This document shows, piece after piece, positions 55,582 through 62,021 of a stretch of DNA of 64,000 nucleotides. This DNA is from Opitutales bacterium (lineage in GTDB: Bacteria > Verrucomicrobiota > Verrucomicrobiia > Opitutales > Intestinicryptomonadaceae), in assembly GCA_015061945.1 (NCBI GenBank), contig SUVP01000004.1, forward strand, positions 1 to 64,000, given 5' to 3'. Below the pieces are notes generated by a model. It saw only the letters and a program-made list of their open reading frames with translations. It was not told where the DNA came from and did no database searches. A program made the translations under genes and the position numbers. Each line of letters opens with the position of its first letter. Position 1 is the stretch's first letter.

Positions 55582-56412
55582 TTAGTTATTTCTCAAATAA
55601 TCGACACACGCTTTAACTTCAGATAAGTTGTTCTCGAAATTTGCTTCGTATTCGATAACCAAGAAACCGTTGTAGCCTTGTCTATCGAGTTCGCGGAGCA
55701 TAGCCTTTGTATCAAGAGCACCTGTGCCAAAAATTACTGGTTGATTCTTTTTGTCGCCATATTCTTTTTGGTCTTTGAAGTGAATAGATGCGATTCTACC
55801 TTCGTACTTCTTGAGTGCATCAATTGGTGGAACACCAGCACGCGATGAATGCCCAGTATCAGGATTCATCTTGATATTTTTATAATTCTTAATAATTGGC
55901 AAAGTATAGTCTGGGTTCCAGTAGTTAGTTCTGCCTTGTGCGTGATGGTGAATTGCCATTGTAATTCCATATTTGCCAGCTATCTTTTCCCATAAGGGAA
56001 GGAGGTCTTCGCGTGCTTCTGTCAAAACAATTTTACAATCAAATTCCTTCAAGAATTTGCATAGCTTCTCGATTTCTTTTTCATTTTTTGCGTATGCAAC
56101 ACCAAAACTTACAAGTTTAAGATTAGCATCCTTAAGGAGCTTTTTCATATAATCCTTATGTTCTGGTTTCATATATTGACTTGTGAGAACACCTGGAAAC
56201 TTGTCGCTAAGTTTTTGATTTGGATAGCATTCTACGCCATCGAGACCCAAGCTCTTGATTTTATTGATAGTTTCTTCAAGAGTGAATCTATTAAAAGTAT
56301 AAGTCTGAACCGCAACATTTCTGTGCTTTGGCTGAGCCTTATCGCATTTTTCTGATGTTGCACACCCGAGGAGTGTAGCAACCATAGCCATCATAAGAAT
56401 AATTTTTTTCAT
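55582..56412 (-). CDS. exported sugar-phosphate-isomerase/epimerase-like lipoprotein
   Basis: A 276-residue TIM-barrel protein of the xylose-isomerase-like (AP endonuclease 2) superfamily. The N-terminus has a lipoprotein signal (ATLLGC lipobox). The barrel carries LGLDGVECYP, KLVSFGVAYA, KIVLTEARED, MAIHHHAQGRTNYW, MNPDTGHSSRAG, IASIHFKD and FLVIEYE, which supply the Glu, Asp, His metal ligands of the fold. Membrane or periplasmic location is unusual for a sugar isomerase but known in Planctomycetota and Verrucomicrobiota, often with exported sugar oxidoreductases. Substrate unknown. It shares its leader with the PEP-CTERM gene at 55261. Confidence 0.85.
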   Translation of the reverse strand: MKKIILMMAMVATLLGCATSEKCDKAQPKHRNVAVQTYTFNRFTLEETINKIKSLGLDGVECYPNQKLSDKFPGVLTSQYMKPEHKDYMKKLLKDANLKLVSFGVAYAKNEKEIEKLCKFLKEFDCKIVLTEAREDLLPLWEKIAGKYGITMAIHHHAQGRTNYWNPDYTLPIIKNYKNIKMNPDTGHSSRAGVPPIDALKKYEGRIASIHFKDQKEYGDKKNQPVIFGTGALDTKAMLRELDRQGYNGFLVIEYEANFENNLSEVKACVDYLRNN

Positions 56413-56438
56413 ACAAACAACAAGTATTTGAGTTTTAG

Positions 56439-56520
56439 TTTATACATTTAGCCTATTATTATATAATAAACTTTTTTTTGAAAAATAAGTACGTATCTCA
56501 AAGTCAATAGCAAAACGACG
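56439..56520 (-). promoter_or_regulatory. conserved 82-bp leader, copy of the isomerase-like gene
   Basis: Minus-strand block with CGTCGTTTTGCTATTGAC at its upstream end and TATTTTTC 14 bp after TTGACT, ending 27 bp before the ATG at 56412. It is the partner of 55282-55362. Confidence 0.65.
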
Positions 56521-56542
56521 AATAATTTATTAAAGAACTATA

Positions 56543-56656
56543 ATGAAATACCGATTTGGCAATATCCCAAGTCCAAAGAGAATGAGAAAGTCTTGGCATC
56601 ACCCCAAAAATCCGCAAATGAGTTCTTTGGAAGAAATTTTCCATATTATTAACTAA
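56543..56656 (+). CDS. small basic 37-residue ORF, doubtful
   Basis: ATG at 56543 to TAA at 56656, a 37-residue peptide rich in Lys, Arg, His and Pro (IPSPKRMRKSWHHPKNPQM). It is divergent from the isomerase-like gene, 22 bp from its leader. No clear Shine-Dalgarno sequence. It lies just before IS debris, so it may be a chance frame or a fragment. Confidence 0.25.
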   Translation: MKYRFGNIPSPKRMRKSWHHPKNPQMSSLEEIFHIIN

Positions 56657-56764
56657 CGAACAAACAAACGCTTAAAAATATTCCTGCAAATCCGTAGATT
56701 ATATCCGAAAATGCAAATATGAAAATAAATAGAGCTAAGATTGAAGTTATTAAGGAAGATTTAA

Positions 56765-56933
56765 AGTCGTTTCCTGTTTACTAAAAACAACTCGATAACC
56801 GAAGGTTTCCATAGAAAAATGAAACTAATACAACGAATGGCTTATGGTTATAAAAACTTCCAAAATTATAGATTAAGGGTATTAGTCCTATGCGGTATAT
56901 TTCATTAAAATCCACTCTCTTTGGAGTTGACCC
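56765..56933 (+). mobile_element. IS transposase tail, degraded (ISL3-like)
   Basis: The frame 56765-56908 encodes the last 47 residues of a transposase: NNSITEGFHRKMKLIQRMAY, then GYKNFQNYRLRVLVLCG. This matches the T-E-G-x-x-K-x-K...R-x-x-Y-G-x-x-N-F-x-N-Y-R pattern at the end of ISL3-family transposases. A stop precedes it and the rest of the gene is missing. GGAGTTGACCC at 56923-56933 may be the right-hand inverted-repeat end; the left end is not found. The element cannot move by itself. Confidence 0.7.
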
Positions 56934-57212
56934 TTAAAAATAACCTTCTAATTCAAGCACAGAATTTCTCACTTCACAGAAAGACGATACTTTAATTACT
57001 TATCCTTCTTTTTTGCATCATTAGATGAATCCGATGCGTACACGCTATTACCATCCGATTCGCCAACGAGCAAAGCAATATTTGTAGTGCAACAGAAATC
57101 CGCAAGCGAGCCATTGCAAAGCAATGCGATGAGAAAACAGAACAAGCCACGATTATAGTCGTGGCGGTCAACGTCAGGAGGAACGAAGTTCCGAAGTGCA
57201 GACTGCGTCTGC
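56934..57212. repeat. palindrome-rich, gene-poor stretch
   Basis: No convincing gene. Short hairpins crowd this part: CATTGCAAAGCAATG (57112-57126), GCCACGA/TCGTGGC (57146-57164), GGAACGAAGTTCC (57180-57192) and GCAGACTGCGTCTGC (57198-57212). On the minus strand, about 57000-57150 stays open and ends in a hydrophilic SNDAKKKDK tail, which could be the end of a lost gene. Loop sequences such as GAAG and TGCG recur in the repeats next to it. Confidence 0.45.
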
Positions 57213-57310
57213 TTGTGTTCGCTTCGCTCGTTCGAGTTCGCCACACGCCACAAAAAAACGCAACCCTTACGGATTGCGTTTTTAAAGTGGCGGGATGGAC
57301 GAGACTCGAA
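57213..57310 (-). repeat. 98-bp direct repeat, distal copy (tRNA-Asp 3' end plus terminator)
   Basis: Nearly identical to 57591-57689: one substitution and one T fewer. It contains a full copy of the tRNA terminator (57252-57283) and the last 23 nt of tRNA-Asp including CCA (57288-57310), but not the rest of the tRNA. This is how a tRNA-anchored attachment site or a local duplication looks. Confidence 0.8.
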
Positions 57311-57590
57311 TTGAACTCGCTCGCACAGTAGTGCTCGTCTCGGCACTCGCTACGCTCGGCTCTTTGCTACGCAAAGCTTCCCCCAAAAGCTTGCTACGCA
57401 ACTTTTGTGTTGAACTCGCTCGCACAGTAGTGCTCGTCTCGCCCTTTGGGTAAATTGCTTCGCAATTTATTCTTCCCAAAAGCTTGCTACACAACTTTTG
57501 TGTTGAACTCGCTCGCACAGTAGTGCTCGTCTCGCCCTTCGGGTAAATTGCTTCGCAATTTATTCTTCCCAAAAGCTTGCTACGCAACTT
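57311..57590. repeat. tandem repeat of about 93 bp, three units
   Basis: Units begin at 57311, 57410 and 57503 with the same 32-bp start (TTGAACTCGCTCGCACAGTA and onward). Units two and three are nearly identical over 93 bp; the first differs in its second half. Each holds small palindromes such as AAATTGCTTCGCAATTT and AAAGCTTGCTACGCAACTTT. The array is framed by the two 98-bp repeats. Confidence 0.85.
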
Positions 57591-57689
57591 TTGTGTTCGC
57601 TTCGCTCGTTCGAGCTCGCCACACGCCACAAAAAAACGCAACCCTTACGGATTGCGTTTTTTAAAGTGGCGGGATGGACGAGACTCGAA
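57591..57689 (-). repeat. 99-bp direct repeat, tRNA-proximal copy
   Basis: Partner of 57213-57310, spaced by 378 bp. It includes the genuine tRNA-Asp terminator and the 3' end of the intact gene. Confidence 0.8.
57631..57662 (-). terminator. terminator of tRNA-Asp
   Basis: On the minus strand AAAAAACGCAATCC pairs with GGGTTGCGTTTTTT, followed by T-run, 5 nt after the tRNA 3' end. A second copy at 57252-57283 belongs to the distal repeat. Confidence 0.88.
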
Positions 57690-57743
57690 CTCGCGACCTC
57701 CTGCGTGACAGGCAGGCGTTCTAACCAACTGAACTACCACCCC
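57667..57743 (-). tRNA. tRNA-Asp (anticodon GTC)
   Basis: A 77-nt gene that folds as a normal tRNA: acceptor stem GGGGTGG with CCATCCC (one G-U pair), discriminator G and encoded CCA. The anticodon arm is CCTGC-CTGTCAC-GCAGG with GTC at the anticodon, and the T loop is TTCGAGT. GTC reads Asp codons. It is flanked by its own promoter and terminator. Confidence 0.97.
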
Positions 57744-57767
57744 AGTGATTTTTCAATTATGTTTATA

Positions 57768-57795
57768 ACTCTACTTTTTTAGGTTTGTTTGTCAA
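57768..57795 (-). promoter_or_regulatory. tRNA-Asp promoter
   Basis: Minus strand TTGACA (57790-57795), 16 bp, then TAGAGT (57768-57773); transcription would start about 18 bp before the tRNA. The rest of 57744-57957 is AT-rich without visible genes. Confidence 0.55.
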
Positions 57796-57957
57796 CAAGT
57801 TTTTTTATTTTTTTATTTTTATTTTTTCCGACACAACATCTATCTACTTTTCTGTATGTTATCGCACCCAAAAAAATTTTATTTTTTACTTAATTAGAAA
57901 ATTTTTCTTACGATTTAACTTGTAGTTAGTTGTATTAGTGTTGTTGTGTTGTATAAA

Positions 57958-57998
57958 AAAACGTCCGAGCTTATCTCTTCTCTCGGGCGTTTTTTGTT
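57958..57998 (-). terminator. terminator after the IclR gene
   Basis: ACGTCCGAG (57961-57969) and CTCGGGCGT (57982-57990) form a stem with one G-T pair, and A and T runs lie on both sides. It directly follows the leftward gene that ends at 58000. Confidence 0.85.
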
Positions 57999-57999
57999 T

Positions 58000-58794
58000 T
58001 TAGAACAAACCGTAACCTAAACGAGCCGATATCATATCGGCATAACTTTTGACGATTCGCCCAACTTCATCAAGCTCATCATTTCGGATACGTTCGCTTG
58101 GACCTGTAATCCAAATTGATGCGACGGGGTATCCGTGTGCATCGAACACTGGTGCACCGACGCAATTTACGCCGTTGATTTCTTCGCCTTTATCGAGACC
58201 ATATCCGCACGCACGTACACGTTCAAGCTCGGCACGGAAACTTTTCATATCGCAAATTGTATTTTCGTTGTGGCGGACAAATTTTAATTTTGCCAAACGT
58301 TTTTCGAGTTCATCTTTTGGAAGAAATGCGAGCATCGCTTTACCTGGAGCAGATGCGTTGAACGAGATTCTCATACCGACTTCACCCAAAAATTTGAAAG
58401 GGAATCTGCCAGGGGCTTGTTCGATAAGCACACATGCGTCCTCCAAAAGAGTCCCGAGCATTGCAGTTTCGCCGATTTTATCACGCATCATACGCAAGAT
58501 ATCCATACTTTTTTCGACGATATTCGATTCGCCAAACGACGCATAGCCCAATGCTGCGAGCTTTCGCGACATTCTGATTGTGCGTTCGTCGCTATTTTTG
58601 CGAACATATCCGCAGTCTTCGAGAGTGCAAATGATTCTGAAAATACTACTTTTTGAGTGAGCCGTTGCTCTGGCGATTTCGGGCAAAGACATACCTTCTG
58701 GATTTTTCGCCAACAGTTCAAAAACTTCTAACGCACGTTTCAAATTTGGAACGTGATAACGTTCATGTGGTGCTTTTTTAGTTTCTTTATTCAT
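58000..58794 (-). CDS. IclR-family transcriptional regulator
   Basis: A 264-residue protein. The N-terminal winged helix-turn-helix has MSLPEIARATAHSKSSIFRI (about residues 34-53) and the C-terminal effector domain has FNASAPGKAMLAFLP and GLDKGEEINGVNCVGAPVFD, the IclR signature. IclR proteins sense small acids and sugar-derived metabolites and often control nearby catabolic genes. The neighbouring leftward operon (61915 to 58926) is a natural candidate target but has its own terminator before this gene. Confidence 0.93.
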   Translation of the reverse strand: MNKETKKAPHERYHVPNLKRALEVFELLAKNPEGMSLPEIARATAHSKSSIFRIICTLEDCGYVRKNSDERTIRMSRKLAALGYASFGESNIVEKSMDILRMMRDKIGETAMLGTLLEDACVLIEQAPGRFPFKFLGEVGMRISFNASAPGKAMLAFLPKDELEKRLAKLKFVRHNENTICDMKSFRAELERVRACGYGLDKGEEINGVNCVGAPVFDAHGYPVASIWITGPSERIRNDELDEVGRIVKSYADMISARLGYGLF

Positions 58795-58822
58795 AATTTT
58801 AACAAAAGTGTTTTATATACGC

Positions 58823-58850
58823 ATTGTCGCATAATAAAAAATTATGTCAA
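58823..58850 (-). promoter_or_regulatory. putative IclR gene promoter
   Basis: Minus strand TTGACA (58845-58850), 16 bp, GACAAT (58823-58828, 4 of 6). The -10 region has two direct ATGCG copies separated by ACA, which might form part of an operator. Confidence 0.4.
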
Positions 58851-58879
58851 ATTATAAAAAAATAAAATCGCAAATAACA

Positions 58880-58908
58880 AAAAAATCGACGATACGCTCG
58901 CCGATTTC
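58880..58908 (-). terminator. terminator after the beta-helix operon
   Basis: On the minus strand AAATCGGCG pairs with CGTCGATTT (one mismatch), followed by a T-run. It lies 18 bp after the stop at 58926. Confidence 0.75.
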
Positions 58909-58925
58909 GTTAAAAAAAGCTTAGT

Positions 58926-60071
58926 TTATTCCATCGGGCAACCGACATTATTTTCAAAGACAAAATTTTTGCCATGTCCGCCCATATCGAAAACAATGTC
59001 TTTCATAAACCCATGATGCAAGACGTTGTTCGCCACAACTGAGTAATCTAAATTTTTTATAGCAAAGCCGTATTCGGGAGTAAATTTGCCCTTGCCCCTG
59101 TCATCACGCCCTGCCCTGAATGCGTTGCCGACAAAACTTAACCCGCAAGAATTTTCAAAAATTACATTCGCAGAAATTTCGTTTTTGCCGAGAGTTGACG
59201 GATCTTTTCCGCAACGGCGGAAGACATTTCCAGTTACAGTTGTCGCTGTGATTTTGCCAGTTTTCAGCCCAGCACCCCAGTTTCTGTCAAACGAGTTGCC
59301 CGTTACATTCCAAGTATTACCAGTTGGGAGATACAATCCGCAACCTTTATTCCATTCAACTCTATTTGCGGTGAACATCACAGTTGAACCAGAATTTTCG
59401 CAACCAAAGCCGTGTGAACCATTGCCACTAAATTGGTTGTCGGTAACAAAGCCGTCCCAACCTTCGAGCATAACGCCACAACCTTTATTTGCCATAAACT
59501 GACTGTGTCTAATTATAAACAACCACGAGCGTTTCAGATACAGCCCATGCCCTGAGAAATTCTGCACTTTGGTATCGTCGATAACATGCGTATCTTCTTT
59601 TGGAGAATATTTTTTATTGTTTAAAAATATTCCGTGAATCGCCTTTTTCGCATTGCGTATACCTTGCAAAGTTAAGCCTTTAATTCTCGCACCGAACGCA
59701 CCAGTGATGTCGACCAAGCAATCTCTTTCTTTAGAATCTAAAACAAGGATTGCACCATGAGTTTCGGTTCTGAAAATCCACTGTGCATCGCCCAAAAGAG
59801 TTGTGTGCGGACGCATTTTCAAGCCTCCACACAAATATTTCCCAGACGGAAAATACACTACACCTTCGACTTCCCCAGCCTTATCTATTGCCGATTGTAT
59901 CGCCGATGTATCGTTTGTTTTGCCGTCGCCTTTTGCACCGAAGTCGAGAACATTGAATACCGACTTGCCACCTGTTACGACAACATCAGCACTCGCACAT
60001 ACATCCATAGTAGATGCGAGCGACACTGCCGAAAACAAACCTACTCCTTTGATAAAATCGCGTTTATTCAT
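58926..60071 (-). CDS. exported right-handed beta-helix protein (pectate-lyase/polygalacturonase-like)
   Basis: A 381-residue protein. The N-terminus NKRDFIKGVGLFSAVSLAS looks like a Tat-type signal with KR in place of RR. FNVLDFGAKGDGKTNDTSAI (about residues 38-57) is the entry motif of polygalacturonase and pectate-lyase beta-helix proteins, and the rest is made of N-x-F/N-x-V coil repeats (for example NQFSGNGSHGFGCENSGSTV). The catalytic residues of a given family cannot be assigned. Its start overlaps the end of the EEP gene by four bases, so it is the third gene of that operon. A tail-spike-like or carbohydrate-binding role is the alternative. Confidence 0.83.
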   Translation of the reverse strand: MNKRDFIKGVGLFSAVSLASTMDVCASADVVVTGGKSVFNVLDFGAKGDGKTNDTSAIQSAIDKAGEVEGVVYFPSGKYLCGGLKMRPHTTLLGDAQWIFRTETHGAILVLDSKERDCLVDITGAFGARIKGLTLQGIRNAKKAIHGIFLNNKKYSPKEDTHVIDDTKVQNFSGHGLYLKRSWLFIIRHSQFMANKGCGVMLEGWDGFVTDNQFSGNGSHGFGCENSGSTVMFTANRVEWNKGCGLYLPTGNTWNVTGNSFDRNWGAGLKTGKITATTVTGNVFRRCGKDPSTLGKNEISANVIFENSCGLSFVGNAFRAGRDDRGKGKFTPEYGFAIKNLDYSVVANNVLHHGFMKDIVFDMGGHGKNFVFENNVGCPME

Positions 60072-60991
60072 TTTATTTTAGTTTTGAGTAAAAGAGGGAA
60101 GTGGTCGGAAAGCCATACACCATCGAAGCATTCTGAGAACACTGCGAATTTTTCAACTTCGATATTCTTCGAGATAAACACCCAATCAATCCAAACGCTT
60201 TTCTTGCCTGTGTAGCCATAATTGTCGGTGAATGTCGAGCCATAGAGTGGGGTTTTGCAAACCTTTGAAGCGTCTATCATAAAGCCCGAGTCTTTTATAA
60301 TCTTGATTGGGTTACTATCTGGTCTTGCGTTAAAATCGCCCATTGCATAGAATGTGTTATCGCCTGCAATCTCTTTAATTTTCTTTACGAAAAGCTTTGC
60401 CGATTCAACTCTGACGTGGTCGCCTTTGTGGTGGAAGTGCGTGTTGAAAATGAAAAATTCTTTACCTGTATTTTTATCTTTAAACTTTCCCCAGTTGCAG
60501 TTGCGTGGATACTCTGCGCCCCAACCTCTCGATTCTTTTTCGGGAGTTTCCGAGAGCCAAAATACGCCTGAATCGAGAAGTTCAAATCGACTCGCTTTGT
60601 AGAAAATTACATTGTTGTGATTGCGTTTGCCGATTTTCGTTTTACTTGGAGTTGTTGTTGTGCCGAAGATTTTATAAGTATCGCCCAGTGCTTTTTTCAT
60701 ATCGGCGACTTGATTACCGAAAAGCTCTTGCGAACCGCAGATATCAATTTCGTGATATATAAAGAAATTTTTGATTAACGGCAAACGTTTTGGCCAAGCA
60801 TTTGTGCCGTCATAAACAAGCGTTTTCTTGCCGTTTGCATCTACAACTTCTTTAGTGTGTCCATCGTTTGGATGGTCATATCGCATATTAAATTGGCAGA
60901 TTGACAAACTTTCATCTTTAGTATCTTGACACTGTTTAGTTGTACAACCACACAAGATGAATACGGCAAAAATTAAAGATATAATTTTCAT
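60068..60991 (-). CDS. endonuclease/exonuclease/phosphatase-family lipoprotein
   Basis: A 307-residue protein with a lipoprotein signal (FILCGC lipobox). The EEP fold is shown by SICQFNMRYD at the start, CGSQELF (metal-binding Glu), FIFNTHFHH (catalytic His), YAMGDFNARPDS (D-x-N) and SDHFPLLLKT (final D-H). Members of this exported subgroup may act on phosphodiesters, phospholipid-like or nucleic-acid substrates; which one is unknown. It is second in the operon, 6 bp after a close paralogue, and may serve phosphate or nucleotide scavenging at the cell surface. Confidence 0.88.
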   Translation of the reverse strand: MKIISLIFAVFILCGCTTKQCQDTKDESLSICQFNMRYDHPNDGHTKEVVDANGKKTLVYDGTNAWPKRLPLIKNFFIYHEIDICGSQELFGNQVADMKKALGDTYKIFGTTTTPSKTKIGKRNHNNVIFYKASRFELLDSGVFWLSETPEKESRGWGAEYPRNCNWGKFKDKNTGKEFFIFNTHFHHKGDHVRVESAKLFVKKIKEIAGDNTFYAMGDFNARPDSNPIKIIKDSGFMIDASKVCKTPLYGSTFTDNYGYTGKKSVWIDWVFISKNIEVEKFAVFSECFDGVWLSDHFPLLLKTKIK

Positions 60992-60997
60992 ATTTTT

Positions 60998-61915
60998 TTA
61001 GTCTATTTTAGTTCTGAGTAAAAGTGGGAAGTGGTCAGAAAGCCATACATTTTCTATGCAATCTGCAAACACTGCAAATTTTTCGACTTCGACATTTTTC
61101 GAGACAAACACCCAATCAATCCATATAGATTTCTTTCCACTATATCCACGATTGAGTGTCCAATCGGCTCCATAAAGTGGAGTTTTGCAGATTTTAGACG
61201 CATCGTACATAAAGCCCGATTCTTTCAAAATTTTAATAGGTTCGCTATCGGGCGTTGCGTTTAAATCGCCCATTGCGTAGAAAGTATTATCGCCTGCAAT
61301 CTCTTTGATTTTCTTTGCGAAAAGCTTTGCCGATTCAACCCTAATATTGTTGCCTATGTGGTGGAAGTGCGTGTTGAAAATGAAAAATATTTTACCAGTT
61401 TTTTTATCTTTAAATTTTCCCCAGTTGCAGTTGCGTGGATACTCTGCACCCCAGCCAGCCGATTCCTTTTCGGGAGTTTCTGAAAGCCAAAATACGCCCG
61501 ATTCGAGAAGTTCAAACCTGTCGCGTTTGTAGAAAATTACATTATTATGATTTGCTCTATTTATTTTATCGCGAGACGGTATTGTCGTTGTGCCGAAGAT
61601 TTCGTAAACATCGCTCATATCTCGACGCATCGCTTCTATCTGTTTTTTAAACATCTCTTGAGATCCACAAATATCGACATCGTGATATCGCAAAAAATTT
61701 TGGATAAGAGGCATTCGTTTCCTCCAAGGATGAGTACCATCACGTTTTTGTACTTTTTTACCGTTTACGATTTTTTTTGAAATAACTCTGCCATCGTTTT
61801 TAGCCGCACAACGCATATTAAATTGACATACAACAATGCTGTCATCGCGATTATTCGACGCAAAGCTCGATACGCAAAATGATGATACTAACAAAAGTAA
61901 TAATAAAACCTTCAT
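60998..61915 (-). CDS. endonuclease/exonuclease/phosphatase-family secreted protein
   Basis: A 305-residue paralogue of the gene downstream, with a Sec signal peptide (MKVLLLLLLVSSFCVSSFA) but no lipobox at the usual place. It has the same catalytic set: CQFNMRC, CGSQEMF, FIFNTHFHH, YAMGDLNATPDS and SDHFPLLLRT. The middle and C-terminal parts are about three quarters identical to the neighbour by eye, while the first ~60 residues differ. The two genes look like a recent tandem duplication with one copy switched to a lipid anchor. A TTGACT lies at 61945-61950. Confidence 0.88.
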   Translation of the reverse strand: MKVLLLLLLVSSFCVSSFASNNRDDSIVVCQFNMRCAAKNDGRVISKKIVNGKKVQKRDGTHPWRKRMPLIQNFLRYHDVDICGSQEMFKKQIEAMRRDMSDVYEIFGTTTIPSRDKINRANHNNVIFYKRDRFELLESGVFWLSETPEKESAGWGAEYPRNCNWGKFKDKKTGKIFFIFNTHFHHIGNNIRVESAKLFAKKIKEIAGDNTFYAMGDLNATPDSEPIKILKESGFMYDASKICKTPLYGADWTLNRGYSGKKSIWIDWVFVSKNVEVEKFAVFADCIENVWLSDHFPLLLRTKID

Positions 61916-61975
61916 AAATACATTTTCACTAAATCAAAAAAATAAGTCAAAAAAAAATGCATAGATTTTCTTAAT

Positions 61976-62006
61976 AAAAAAAGCTCTCCACACTGGAGAG
62001 CTTTGT
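61976..62006 (-). terminator. terminator after the efflux operon
   Basis: AAAGCTCTCCA (61980-61990) pairs with TGGAGAGCTTT (61994-62004) around a 3-nt loop, with leftward T tract. It lies 18 bp after the stop of the outer-membrane factor gene. Confidence 0.9.
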
Positions 62007-62021
62007 AAAAAATTGAAGTTG

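Noticed and set aside
37611-56412. A classical polysaccharide utilisation locus with SusC/SusD
   Set aside because: No TonB-dependent receptor or SusD-like lipoprotein gene is found in the region, so the Bacteroidota PUL label is not supported.
56992-57346. Two overlapping leftward ORFs of 84 and 116 residues
   Set aside because: They run through short palindromes and the duplicated tRNA end, and their composition changes along the frame. At most the last ~50 codons could be the relic of a gene.
57282-57641. A 119-residue leftward ORF made of three near-identical 31-residue blocks
   Set aside because: The blocks are just the 93-bp tandem repeat read in one frame (93 is a multiple of three). 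The frame runs across the tRNA terminators and has no start signal; the DNA is better explained as a noncoding repeat array.
57213-57689. A CRISPR array
   Set aside because: The units are ~93 bp and nearly identical along their whole length, with no constant-repeat plus variable-spacer pattern and no cas genes.
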